A stretch of 64,000 nucleotides of DNA from Candidatus Tectomicrobia bacterium (GTDB taxonomy: Bacteria; UBA8248). Where the stretch lies: the NCBI GenBank assembly GCA_016192135.1, contig JACPUR010000024.1:42482-106481 (forward strand), in the 5' to 3' direction. The notes under the pieces were generated by a model, which saw nothing but the letters and a program-made list of their open reading frames with translations, made no database searches and was not told the DNA's origin. A program made the translations under genes and the position numbers. Shown here in pieces: positions 1 to 7,955 of this stretch (within the stretch, counting starts at the first letter, position 1; each line of letters starts with the position of its first letter).

Positions 1-321
1 TTGATGCACACAACGATGTCCACCGATTCGCTCTCCTTCGTGTCAACGTTCCCAGGGGCCGCGGGGGTAGGGTTCGATAACCTCTTGGTCCATGACCCTT
101 ACGAAAACCGGACTAACAGGTAGATTATGTTGGGTATGAAATGGCGTCAACCCGCGACCGCTGCCCTTTCTGGGACGATTCGCCCCGTTTGACAGCGAAA
201 AAAGGGCACCCCTAAGATGGGTGAGCGCCCTTGGCCCCTCTTAGGGTCTGGAATTTTCCCGGCCAAGGGCGGCCATTCGGCCCCCATCTCCAGCCTGAAC
301 GACCCGGGAGAGAGCGTCCCC
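1..321. other. Leading intergenic stretch before mrp
   Basis: I see no credible gene here; the open frames lack ribosome sites and family resemblance. The stretch holds the mrp promoter (189-218) and a 9-bp perfect inverted repeat in the mRNA leader, with arms 228-236 and 261-269 (CCCTTGGCC/GGCCAAGGG) and a 24-nt loop, ending about 50 nt before the start codon. The leader hairpin could affect mrp expression, but that is inference. Confidence 0.5.
189..218 (+). promoter_or_regulatory. Sigma-70-type promoter for mrp
   Basis: TTGACA at 189-194 and TAAGAT at 213-218 are separated by 18 bp. This matches the -35/-10 consensus well and lies about 100 bp upstream of the mrp start codon. Confidence 0.6.
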
Positions 322-1413
322 ATGCCCGATATTACGCAGGAGCAGATTGTCGAAGCGCTGAAAAAAGTGAAAGACCCCGACCTGGGGAAGGACCTTGTGG
401 CCCTCAAGATGGTCAAGGACATCACCATCTGCGCCGACGCCGTGGCCTTCACCCTGGAGCTGACCACCCCGGCCCATCCCCGGAAGGAGAAGTTCCTGGA
501 GGATTGCCGCCTCGCCGTTGGCTCCCTGCCGGGGGTGAAGACGGTCAACGTCCGCCTCACGAGCCACGTCGCGGCCCGGCCCGCCGTCCAGGGGAAAATG
601 TCCATCCCCGGAGTGAAGAACATCATGGCCGTGGCGAGCGGCAAGGGCGGGGTGGGGAAGTCCACCGTGGCGGCGAACCTGGCCCTCTCGCTGCACCTGG
701 ACGGGGCGAAGGTCGGCATCCTCGACGCCGACATCTACGGCCCGAGCCAGCCCCTGATGCTGGGGATCCAGGGGGAGAGGCCCCTCGCCGCGGACGACAA
801 CAAGATCTACCCCCTCAAGGCCCACGGGGTGAAGGTGATGTCCATGGGCTTCCTCGTGGGGGAGGACTCCCCCGTCATCTGGCGCGGCCCCATGGTGATG
901 AAGGCCCTGGTACAGTTCCTGGGGGACACGATCTGGGGCGAGCTCGACTACCTCGTGCTCGACCTCCCGCCCGGCACCGGGGACGCCCAGCTCACCATCG
1001 TCCAGCAGGTCGCCCTGGCCGGGGCGGTGATCGTGACGACCCCGCAGGACATCGCCTTGCTCGATGCCCGCAAGGGCCTCCAGATGTTCCGCAAGACGGA
1101 CGTTCCCATCCTGGGCATCATCGAGAACATGAGCCACTACCTGTGCCCCCAGTGCGGCCACCGCGAGGACATCTTCGACACGGGCGGGGGCCAGCGGGCG
1201 GCCGATCGGTACGAGGTCCCCTTCCTGGGCGCCATCCCGCTGGACATCAAGGTCCGCCTCGGAGGGGACCGCGGGACGCCCGTGGTGGCGGGGGAGCCGG
1301 ACAGCCCCATCGCCCGCGCCTTCCGCGAGGCCGCGCGGAACGTGGCCCTCCAGGTGGCCATCCACAACTCCTCGGCTCCCTTCACGGTGCCCGAGCTCAA
1401 GATCATCGGCTAA
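322..1413 (+). CDS. mrp: Mrp/NBP35-family Fe-S carrier ATPase
   Basis: Cytoplasmic P-loop ATPase of the Mrp/ApbC/NBP35 family, which binds and delivers [4Fe-4S] clusters to apoproteins. The 363-residue protein has an N-terminal MIP18/DUF59 domain (about residues 5-80), then the deviant Walker A GKGGVGKST near residues 107-115, a GDAQLT-containing Walker B region, and the CPQC pair at about 275-278 that holds the bridging cluster. I chose the ATG at 322 because GGGAGAGAG lies just upstream and the family N-terminus (MPDIT) begins there; the frame is open further upstream but that part has no family character. It stands alone, 66 bp before the next gene. Domain order and length are normal for bacterial Mrp. 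Confidence 0.93.
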   Translation: MPDITQEQIVEALKKVKDPDLGKDLVALKMVKDITICADAVAFTLELTTPAHPRKEKFLEDCRLAVGSLPGVKTVNVRLTSHVAARPAVQGKMSIPGVKNIMAVASGKGGVGKSTVAANLALSLHLDGAKVGILDADIYGPSQPLMLGIQGERPLAADDNKIYPLKAHGVKVMSMGFLVGEDSPVIWRGPMVMKALVQFLGDTIWGELDYLVLDLPPGTGDAQLTIVQQVALAGAVIVTTPQDIALLDARKGLQMFRKTDVPILGIIENMSHYLCPQCGHREDIFDTGGGQRAADRYEVPFLGAIPLDIKVRLGGDRGTPVVAGEPDSPIARAFREAARNVALQVAIHNSSAPFTVPELKIIG

Positions 1414-1479
1414 ACGGAAAAGGCGGGGCCGGGCGCCGCGCCCGAAGCCGGCCGGCGCGTCTGCGGAAAGAGGGGAGCG

Positions 1480-2517
1480 ATGAGCGGCAAAGGACCGTTG
1501 GGGATCGCATTCATCGGGCTGGGCTGGTGGGGCGAGGTGCTCGCCGAGGCCGCCCTTGCCTCAAAGGAAATCCGCGTGACGGGAGGTTTCGCCCGCACGC
1601 CCGCGAGCCGGGAGGCATTCGTCCGGAAGTTCGGCGGGCGCGACTTTTCCTCACTGGACGATCTCCTCAAGGACAAGGACACCGAGGCGGTCGTCATCGC
1701 CTCGGCGAACAGCGTCCATCGGGAGCAGGCCGTCGCGGCGGCAAGGGCCGGAAAGCACGTCCATCTCGAGAAGCCCATGGCCCTCAGCGTCTCGGACGCC
1801 AAGGCCATTGACGCCGCCTGCAAGGAGGCGGGCATCCGCCTCCACATGGGGCAGAACTTCCGCCGCTGGCCCATGTTCCGCAAGGCGAAGGAGGTGGTCG
1901 GCAGCGGGACGCTGGGGACGGTGAGCCTCATCGTCGCCTCCTTCTCCAACAACCACGGCCTGACCGCCGGGCCCCAGAGCATGCGCTGGGATCCGGTCGA
2001 GAACCCGGGCGGCCCCCTCTACAGCTACACCATCCACCTGGGCGACACGCTGGAATATCTGTTCAGCGAGGTGGCCGAGGTGAGTGCCGGCACCGCCAAG
2101 GTGGGCGGGCCCAACCGCACTGAGGACGCGGCGGCGGCGGTCTTCCGCTTCCGCAGCGGGGTCATGGCCGCCGTCTCCGGCAGCTACGTCGCCCCCTTCA
2201 ACTTCCTCTTCGACATCCACGGCACCGAGGCCAACCTGAGCCTCTCGACGGCCTTCATGCCCCGCCTCCAGCGCTCCGTCGGCAAGATGGGCGGCATCGA
2301 GACCGAGACGCTCGACGTGGGCTGCGACTTCGTGGAGGGCCGCAACCGGGCCAACCGGGAGCAATTCGTGGACTTTGCCCGCAGCATCCGGGAGGGGAAA
2401 GACCCCGAGGTGACCGGCGTCCACGGCATCCGCGCCCTGGCCATCATGCGGGCCATCCTCAAGAGCCACGCCGAGCGCCGCGCCGTCTCTGTGGACGAGA
2501 TCCTCGAGCGGGACTGA
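1480..2517 (+). CDS. Gfo/Idh/MocA-family oxidoreductase
   Basis: NAD(P)-dependent dehydrogenase of the Gfo/Idh/MocA family, 345 residues, usual length. The N-terminal Rossmann domain opens with a GLGWWGE nucleotide-binding turn, and the EKPMAL motif holding the family's conserved lysine is present near residue 95. The C-terminal alpha/beta domain follows. These enzymes oxidise or reduce sugars, inositols and related polyols; the substrate cannot be told here. AAAGAGGGGAGCG precedes the ATG. It is the first of three same-strand genes with short gaps (36 and 22 bp) to a 2-hydroxyacid dehydrogenase and an EamA transporter, suggesting a small catabolic unit. Confidence 0.88.
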   Translation: MSGKGPLGIAFIGLGWWGEVLAEAALASKEIRVTGGFARTPASREAFVRKFGGRDFSSLDDLLKDKDTEAVVIASANSVHREQAVAAARAGKHVHLEKPMALSVSDAKAIDAACKEAGIRLHMGQNFRRWPMFRKAKEVVGSGTLGTVSLIVASFSNNHGLTAGPQSMRWDPVENPGGPLYSYTIHLGDTLEYLFSEVAEVSAGTAKVGGPNRTEDAAAAVFRFRSGVMAAVSGSYVAPFNFLFDIHGTEANLSLSTAFMPRLQRSVGKMGGIETETLDVGCDFVEGRNRANREQFVDFARSIREGKDPEVTGVHGIRALAIMRAILKSHAERRAVSVDEILERD

Positions 2518-2553
2518 CGGTTCAGGGCCTAGGCAGGGAAAGGAGCGAGCGGC

Positions 2554-3516
2554 GTGGCCAAAGTGATACTCATCGACCCTCTCTATGAAACCCCGCAGTG
2601 GAATGTGGGCAAGGACTGGCTCGGCGCCGGGCACGAGGTGGTCCGGCCCTCCGCCTACACCCCCACGGCTATCATGCCGCTCCTGCCGGACGCGGAAGGT
2701 ATCCTCACCGTCTTCAAGCCCGTGACGGCCCAGATGATGGACGCCGCCCCGCGCCTGCGGGTGATCGCAAAGCCGGGGGCGGGCGTGGACAACGTTGACA
2801 CCCCGGCGGCGACCCGGCGGGGCGTGATGGTCTGCAACGCCGAGGGCGTGCGGGGGCTGTCGGTGGCCGAGCATGCCTTCTTCCTCATGCTCTACCTCGC
2901 GCGCCACGCCTGGATGAAGGACGATCAGAAAGCCTGGGAACACATGGCGGCCGTGCAATTGAGCGGCAAGAGCCTGGGCATCGTCGGGCTGGGAGACATC
3001 GGGCGCCGGGCGGCCCGCATCGGGCACGGGTTCGGCATGAATATCCTCGTCAACACGCGCACGCCGGACCCAGGCTACGTCCCGGGCGTGCCGATGGAGT
3101 TCATCTCCTTCGGCCAGATGCTCCCCCGGGCGGATTTCCTCGTCCTGTGCATGCCGCTCACGGCCGAGACGCGGGGAATGATCCGGGCCGAGACCCTGGC
3201 GCGGATGAAGAAGGAGGCCATCCTCATCAACGTCGCGCGCGGCCCCGCCGTGGTGACGGACGACCTCCTTCACGCGCTTCAGGCCCGCGCCATCGCGGCC
3301 GCCGGCCTGGACGTGACCGACCCCGAGCCTCTCCCGGACGACCATCCGCTCCGCTTCCTGCCGAACGTCCTCATTACCCCGCACCACGCTTCCCGCACGC
3401 CCGAGTGCCAGCAGGCGGCCATGGACCGGACGGCGGAGAACATGCGGCTCGCCCTGGCGGGGCGGCGCCCCGTCAACCTGGTGAACCCCGAGACGTTCAC
3501 GAGCGCCCCGCGGTAA
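2554..3516 (+). CDS. D-isomer-specific 2-hydroxyacid dehydrogenase
   Basis: NAD-dependent 2-hydroxyacid dehydrogenase, 320 residues. The flanking catalytic domain is interrupted by a Rossmann domain with GLGDIGRRA near residue 145. The catalytic Arg lies in NVARG, the acidic partner in the DVTDPEPLP segment and the catalytic His in TPHHAS. This is the same family as SerA, glyoxylate reductase and CtBP; the ACT domain of SerA is absent, so phosphoglycerate is not the obvious substrate. Start is GTG at 2554 with AGGAGCG seven bases upstream. It follows the Gfo/Idh/MocA gene and precedes an EamA transporter. A second member of the family lies at 10815. Confidence 0.88.
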   Translation: MAKVILIDPLYETPQWNVGKDWLGAGHEVVRPSAYTPTAIMPLLPDAEGILTVFKPVTAQMMDAAPRLRVIAKPGAGVDNVDTPAATRRGVMVCNAEGVRGLSVAEHAFFLMLYLARHAWMKDDQKAWEHMAAVQLSGKSLGIVGLGDIGRRAARIGHGFGMNILVNTRTPDPGYVPGVPMEFISFGQMLPRADFLVLCMPLTAETRGMIRAETLARMKKEAILINVARGPAVVTDDLLHALQARAIAAAGLDVTDPEPLPDDHPLRFLPNVLITPHHASRTPECQQAAMDRTAENMRLALAGRRPVNLVNPETFTSAPR

Positions 3517-3538
3517 GGCGCTTCGAGCGGAGGGCCGT

Positions 3539-4396
3539 GTGCCCGTCGAATTTGCGGCGCTGATCCCCGCCTTCTTCTTCTCGCTATCGGGCATCATGAC
3601 CCGCCGGGGGATGGAGGGGAGCAACCCCCAAACGGGAAGCCTCGTGGTCGTGGAGGTGAACTTCGTTGTCTTCACGGCCTCGCTCCTGGCCGTGGATTTC
3701 TCGGGTTTGGGCTTCTCCTGGTACTGGCTTTCGTTCCTGGCGGCGGGGGCGGTTTCTCCGGCGCTTTCCCTGCTCCTGATGTTCCGCTCCATCGACAAGA
3801 TCGGCGTGGCTCCCACCAGCTCGCTGGCCAACGTGAACGCCTTCTTCGGGGCCGCCTGGGCGTTCGTTATTCTGGGCGAGCGCCCCGCGCCCATCATCTG
3901 GGCGGGGATTGCGCTCGTGGTCGCGGGGATGTACTTCATCTCGGGCGGCGGGGCGGGACGAGTGAAGCCCCGCGACATGCTTCTCCCGCTGTCCTCGGCC
4001 GCCTGCTTCGGGTTGGCCCATACGCTGCGGAAGCTGGGTTTCCTGGGATACGAGCCGCTCCTGTTCGAGGCGTTCCTCCAGGGGCTGGCGGCGGCCGTCG
4101 CGTCACCCATCCTGTTCCGTTTGGGAGGGACAGCCCGGCCGCTCGCCCTCAACCGCCGGTCGCTCGGGTTCTTTCTCCTGGCGGGCCTGAGCCAGGCGGC
4201 GGCCCAGCTCGGCGTGCTGTACGCGCTGCGGCGGGGCATGGTGGCGGTGATTTCTCCCATTGTCTCGACGGCGCCCCTGTTCACCATCCTGCTGACGCCC
4301 CTTCTCCTGCGCGGGCGCGAGAAAATCACAATAAGACTGCTCCTGAGCGCCCTGCTCATCGTGGCGGGGGTGGTCCTGGTGACTTCGCGCAGGTAG
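3539..4396 (+). CDS. EamA/DMT-family transporter
   Basis: Integral inner-membrane protein of 285 residues with about ten hydrophobic helices arranged as two EamA repeats. The first covers roughly residues 1-135, with a PTSSLANVNAFFGAAWAF segment at the repeat end; the second ends with AVISPIVSTAPLFTI. Members export or take up amino acids, sugars or other small metabolites. The GTG start at 3539 follows a GAGCGGAGGG site. It closes the operon begun at 1480, so it may move a product or substrate of the two dehydrogenases. Substrate unknown. Confidence 0.85.
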   Translation: MPVEFAALIPAFFFSLSGIMTRRGMEGSNPQTGSLVVVEVNFVVFTASLLAVDFSGLGFSWYWLSFLAAGAVSPALSLLLMFRSIDKIGVAPTSSLANVNAFFGAAWAFVILGERPAPIIWAGIALVVAGMYFISGGGAGRVKPRDMLLPLSSAACFGLAHTLRKLGFLGYEPLLFEAFLQGLAAAVASPILFRLGGTARPLALNRRSLGFFLLAGLSQAAAQLGVLYALRRGMVAVISPIVSTAPLFTILLTPLLLRGREKITIRLLLSALLIVAGVVLVTSRR

Positions 4397-4409
4397 GGTG
4401 TACATCCGG

Positions 4410-4437
4410 TTGACACGGGGCGTTTGAGGTAGATAAT
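4410..4437 (+). promoter_or_regulatory. Promoter for the lipid-modification cluster
   Basis: TTGACA at 4410-4415, 16-bp spacer, GATAAT at 4432-4437, in an AT-richer pocket. It lies 115 bp before the GTG start of the split CFA-synthase cluster. Confidence 0.6.
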
Positions 4438-4551
4438 CGAATAAAGGGAAGGGCGGCTGGTGCGTCCTCTCGTTCGTCCGGGAGGCCGAAAATCAAAGAC
4501 CGGGGGGACAAATTACCGGCCCCGCTGCCGGCCCTCCAGAGGAGACGACCC

Positions 4552-4890
4552 GTGCCCGCATCTCCTGCCGCTGGCGCGGCCGAAATCCTGCGCGAAATCT
4601 ATGCCGAGGCCGAGTACGGGGTCACGTTCCGTCTCTGGGATGGAACGGAAGTCCGGGTCGGCCGGCAGGTTTGTCCCGTGACGGTGACATTCCGTTCTCC
4701 CTCGGCGCTGCGCCGCGTCCTCGTCAACCCCACCGTGAGCGAATTCGCCGAGGCCTATTCGGAAGGCGATCTCGACATGGATGGCGATCTCATCGCTTCC
4801 ATGCCCGCGGCGGACGCCTTCGAGGAGATCGACATCCCCATCTGGAGGCGCCTCGTGCTCGCGGTGAAGCTGAGGAGGCTCGGGGAATGA
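4552..4890 (+). CDS. Stand-alone N-terminal domain of CFA synthase
   Basis: A 112-residue protein that matches only the N-terminal, non-catalytic domain of cyclopropane-fatty-acyl-phospholipid synthases. It has the RLWDGTEV strand, the phrase SPSALRRVLVNPT and the AYSEGDLDMDGDL motif, ending near IPIWRRLVLAVKLRRL. In full-length CFA synthases this domain helps dimerisation and membrane or lipid binding. Here it is its own gene, starting at GTG 4552 after AGAGGAGACG, and its stop overlaps the start of the flavoprotein gene (ATGA). The methyltransferase half is a separate gene at 6017. I infer that the two halves work together as a complex. Confidence 0.72.
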   Translation: MPASPAAGAAEILREIYAEAEYGVTFRLWDGTEVRVGRQVCPVTVTFRSPSALRRVLVNPTVSEFAEAYSEGDLDMDGDLIASMPAADAFEEIDIPIWRRLVLAVKLRRLGE

Positions 4891-5996
4891 GCGGGTGGGA
4901 CGTCATCGTCGTCGGCGGAGGGCCGGGAGGCAGCACGGCGGCCTGGCGCCTCGCGCGGGCGGGGAAGAAGGTCCTCGTCCTCGACGCGGCGAAGTTCCCC
5001 CGGGTGAAGCTCTGTGCGGGCTGGGTAACCAAGAACGTGCTGGCGGACCTGGAGTTGAATCCGGCCGCCTATCCCCACACCATCCAGCCCTTCGAGGCCG
5101 TCTATGTGAGCTGCGGGGGCCCCTTGAGGGAGACCCGCTGGCGGGAGCCGGCCAGCTACGGGATCATCCGCAAGGAGTTCGATGCCTTCCTGCTCCGCCG
5201 GGCGGAGGCGGCGGGCGCCGTGGTCCGCGAGGGTGTCCGGGTGAAATCCGCCTGGGAGGCGGGCGATGGGGTGCGGGTCGAGGCGGATGAGATATACGAG
5301 GCGCGGGCCGTCATCGGGGCCGGCGGCCATACCTGCCCGGTGGCCCGGGCCCTTGGCGGGGTGTCGGACGAGGAGGCGGTCGTCCTGACCCAGGAGAGCG
5401 AGACGCTGGTGGGGGAGGATGTCCTGCGCCGCGTCGCGCCCCACTACGGGCTGCCCGAGCTCTTCGCGGAGCCCGACTTCAAGGGCTATGCGTGGTACTT
5501 CACCAAGGGCGGGTTCCTGAACATCGGGGTGGGCTGCATCGGCAAGAATCCGAGCGTGCACAAGCGCCTCGAGGCGCTGATGGCGCTCCTTGAGGAGAGC
5601 GGCCGGGTTCCCCGCGGCGTCCCGCTCGCACCCTTCAGGGGGCATGCCTATTCGGTCCGGCGGTGCGCCGTCCGCCGGGCGGCGGGCAGGCGTTTCCTCC
5701 TGGTGGGGGATGCGGCCGGCCTGGCCCGGGACTTCAGCGGGGAGGGCATCGGCCCCGCCGTGCGCAGCGCCACCCTCGCCGCCGATGCCCTGGTGAAATG
5801 GCTCGAGGGCGGGGGCGCCCTCGAGGACTATGCCGCCCGGATCGAAACGCTCTACGGCTCGGGCGAGCGCGGCGTGGGCACTTGGCTCGCCGGCTTCCTG
5901 CCGGAGGGCGTGGTGCGCGCGGTGGCCAAGAGAATCTGCGGCAACGCGTGGCTGCGCCGGAAAGTGGTGCTCGAAGGAGCTTTCGGCATCGGCTGA
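4887..5996 (+). CDS. Geranylgeranyl-reductase-family flavoprotein
   Basis: FAD-dependent oxidoreductase of 369 residues in the geranylgeranyl reductase family, which saturates isolated C=C bonds in isoprenoid or acyl chains. The Rossmann motif VVGGGPGGS lies at residues 8-16, followed by the family's PRVKLCAGWV segment and the second FAD motif LVGDAAGL with downstream GEGIGPA. It overlaps the preceding gene by four bases (ATGA) and is followed 20 bp later by the CFA-type methyltransferase. Its position between the two parts of CFA synthase suggests it reduces or otherwise processes the methylated acyl product or a lipid double bond. The exact substrate is inference. Confidence 0.8.
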   Translation: MSGWDVIVVGGGPGGSTAAWRLARAGKKVLVLDAAKFPRVKLCAGWVTKNVLADLELNPAAYPHTIQPFEAVYVSCGGPLRETRWREPASYGIIRKEFDAFLLRRAEAAGAVVREGVRVKSAWEAGDGVRVEADEIYEARAVIGAGGHTCPVARALGGVSDEEAVVLTQESETLVGEDVLRRVAPHYGLPELFAEPDFKGYAWYFTKGGFLNIGVGCIGKNPSVHKRLEALMALLEESGRVPRGVPLAPFRGHAYSVRRCAVRRAAGRRFLLVGDAAGLARDFSGEGIGPAVRSATLAADALVKWLEGGGALEDYAARIETLYGSGERGVGTWLAGFLPEGVVRAVAKRICGNAWLRRKVVLEGAFGIG

Positions 5997-6016
5997 GCCG
6001 CCATCGGGAGAGGATC

Positions 6017-6931
6017 ATGATCCGGACGCGAAGCAAGGAATTCGACGCCGAGGCGATCTCCCACCATTACGACCTCTCCAATGAGTTCTACAAGACGTTC
6101 CTGTGCGAGAACATGGTGTACACGTGCGCGTACTACCGGACGCCGGACGGCGACCTCGCCCAGGCGCAGCGGGACAAGATGGACCTCGTCTGCCGGAAGC
6201 TCCGCCTCTCGCCCGGGGAGGACTACCTGGACATCGGCTGCGGGTGGGGGAGCCTCGCCATCTGGGCCGCCAAGCATTACAGCGTGAATGCCTCGGCCTT
6301 CACCCTCTCGCGGGCGCAGGCCGAGTACGGCCAGGAGTGGGCCCGCCGGGAGGGGATCGAAGACCGCTGCCGCATCTACCACATGGACTACCGCGACTTC
6401 CCGGTCGAGCGTACTTTCTCCAAGATATCCGCCATCGGCATCATCGAGCACGTCGGCATTCCGAATTACTCGATGTTCTTCTCCTCCGTCCGGTCGCGTC
6501 TGCGCGACGGCGGCCTGTTCCTCAACCACGGGATCACCTGCAATAAGTTCTGGAAGCCCACCAGCCAGACGGACTTCCTGCTCAAGTACGTCTTCCCGAA
6601 CGGAGAGCTGGACAACATCACCCACATGATGGACGTGATGGAGCGGGAGGCGTGGGAGATACTGGACGTGGAGAACCTCCGTCTTCACTACGCCCGGACC
6701 TGCCGCCACTGGCTCGAGCGCCTGGAGGCGAACGAGCGGCGCATCGTTGGAATGGTAGGGGAGAAGAAGTACCGCATCTACCGCGTCTGGCTCGCCTGTT
6801 CTTCGAGCGCCTTCTACGCGGGCTCCCTCGGCCTCTACCAGGTGCTGCTCCAGAAGCACCAGATCAGCCGCCGCTTCGACCCGCCCTCGACGCGGGGGGA
6901 TATCTACCGCTTTTCGGAGGATTCATTTTAG
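6017..6931 (+). CDS. CFA-synthase-type lipid methyltransferase, catalytic half
   Basis: SAM-dependent methyltransferase of 304 residues equal to the C-terminal catalytic part of cyclopropane-fatty-acid synthase. HHYDLSNEFY (16-25) and YTCAYY, with the active-site Cys at 37, are followed by the SAM site LDIGCGWGSL and the EHVG segment. The enzyme adds a methylene or methyl group to double bonds of phospholipid acyl chains. The N-terminal domain is missing from this gene and is encoded at 4552. The ATG at 6017 follows GGGAGAGG. Mycobacterial CmaA/MmaA enzymes are also N-terminally short, but they do not normally come with a separate N-domain gene. Product could be cyclopropane or mid-chain methyl lipids. 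Confidence 0.85.
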   Translation: MIRTRSKEFDAEAISHHYDLSNEFYKTFLCENMVYTCAYYRTPDGDLAQAQRDKMDLVCRKLRLSPGEDYLDIGCGWGSLAIWAAKHYSVNASAFTLSRAQAEYGQEWARREGIEDRCRIYHMDYRDFPVERTFSKISAIGIIEHVGIPNYSMFFSSVRSRLRDGGLFLNHGITCNKFWKPTSQTDFLLKYVFPNGELDNITHMMDVMEREAWEILDVENLRLHYARTCRHWLERLEANERRIVGMVGEKKYRIYRVWLACSSSAFYAGSLGLYQVLLQKHQISRRFDPPSTRGDIYRFSEDSF

Positions 6932-7013
6932 GCCGAGTACTCGCCCACGTACCCGGCTTCAAGGAAGAAAGGAACCGCGCATTTTTCGGCCCGCCTGGTT
7001 TTGCCCCGGCCCC

Positions 7014-7952
7014 ATGCTCCAGAGCATGTGGGGAGCGCTTTTCCGCCGGCCCGGTGTCTTCCCCTGGCGTCGCGAGCGCTGGTCCACCCCGGACGGGGAT
7101 TTCCTCGACCTGGACTTCCTGGGCCCGCCGTGCGCCGGCGCGCCCACCCTCCTGGCTCTACACGGCATGGAGGGTTCCTCTGCTTCCCACTACATCCAAG
7201 GACTGGCGGGTGAGGCTTTCCTCAAGGGATGGGGTTTCGCCGCCCTGAATTTCCGCTCCTGCAGCGGGGAGTTCAATCTCAAGCCCCGTTATTATCACAG
7301 CGGGGAGACCGAAGATCTCCAATTCGTCGTCGGCAAGCTCCTGCAGCGCCTGGAGGGGCCCCTGCTGCTGGCGGGCTTCTCGCTTGGGGGAAGCGTCTTG
7401 CTCAAGTGGCTGGGGGAGCGGGGGGAGGGGATTCCCGCGCCGGTGCGGGGAGCGGTCGCCATCTCGGCCCCCTTTTCCCCGGGGGAGTGTGCGCGGCGCC
7501 TGGATTCGTTCCTGGGGACCGCATTCCGATGGAGTCTCTTGTCCACGCTCCGGGCGAAGTGCCGCGACTTCGCGCTCCGCCACCCGGACGTGCTGGACCC
7601 GGAGCGGGTCAGGCGCATCCGGACCATCGCGGAGCTGGACCGATGGTATATCGCGCCCCTGCATGGTTTCGCCAACGAGCAAGATTATTACGACCGCACC
7701 AGTTGTCTCGGGTACTTGGCAAATATCCGGGTGCCCGCGCTCCTGCTGAGCGCGGCGGACGATCCCATCGTTCCCGCCTCCTGCTTTCCGCACGGCGCCG
7801 TGCGGGGCTCGGGCTGGCTGACGGGCGAGCTCCTCCCCCGGGGCGGCCACATGGGCTTCGTGTCGGGGCGGGATCCCAGGGCGCCGGTCTTCTGGGGGGA
7901 GCGCCGGGCGGCCGCCTTTCTCGCAGGGTGCGCCGGCAATGGGGGCGGCTAG
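7014..7952 (+). CDS. YheT-family alpha/beta hydrolase
   Basis: Serine hydrolase of 312 residues in the YheT/ABHD1-3 family. LHGMEGS forms the oxyanion region, FSLGGS carries the nucleophile serine, the acid lies in SAADDPIVP and the catalytic His in RGGHMGF. The NFRSCSGE phrase is typical of the group. Eukaryotic relatives are phospholipases and esterases; bacterial substrates are not known. It follows the lipid methyltransferase by 82 bp on the same strand, and its 3' end abuts a convergent second hydrolase with only three bases between. I placed the start at ATG 7014; an in-frame ATG three codons later is also possible. Confidence 0.82.
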   Translation: MLQSMWGALFRRPGVFPWRRERWSTPDGDFLDLDFLGPPCAGAPTLLALHGMEGSSASHYIQGLAGEAFLKGWGFAALNFRSCSGEFNLKPRYYHSGETEDLQFVVGKLLQRLEGPLLLAGFSLGGSVLLKWLGERGEGIPAPVRGAVAISAPFSPGECARRLDSFLGTAFRWSLLSTLRAKCRDFALRHPDVLDPERVRRIRTIAELDRWYIAPLHGFANEQDYYDRTSCLGYLANIRVPALLLSAADDPIVPASCFPHGAVRGSGWLTGELLPRGGHMGFVSGRDPRAPVFWGERRAAAFLAGCAGNGGG

Positions 7953-7955
7953 ACG

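Noticed and set aside
1651-4416. Long open frame on the minus strand (921 codons)
   Set aside because: It lies antisense to three well-recognised genes (Gfo/Idh/MocA, 2-hydroxyacid dehydrogenase, EamA). Its translation is low-complexity Arg/Gly/His/Pro, typical of antisense frames in GC-rich DNA.
4552-6931. Frameshift or sequencing error as the cause of the split CFA synthase
   Set aside because: The two parts are separated by a full-length 369-residue flavoprotein gene with its own start and motifs. Each part also has its own start codon and ribosome site, so a single frameshift cannot explain it.
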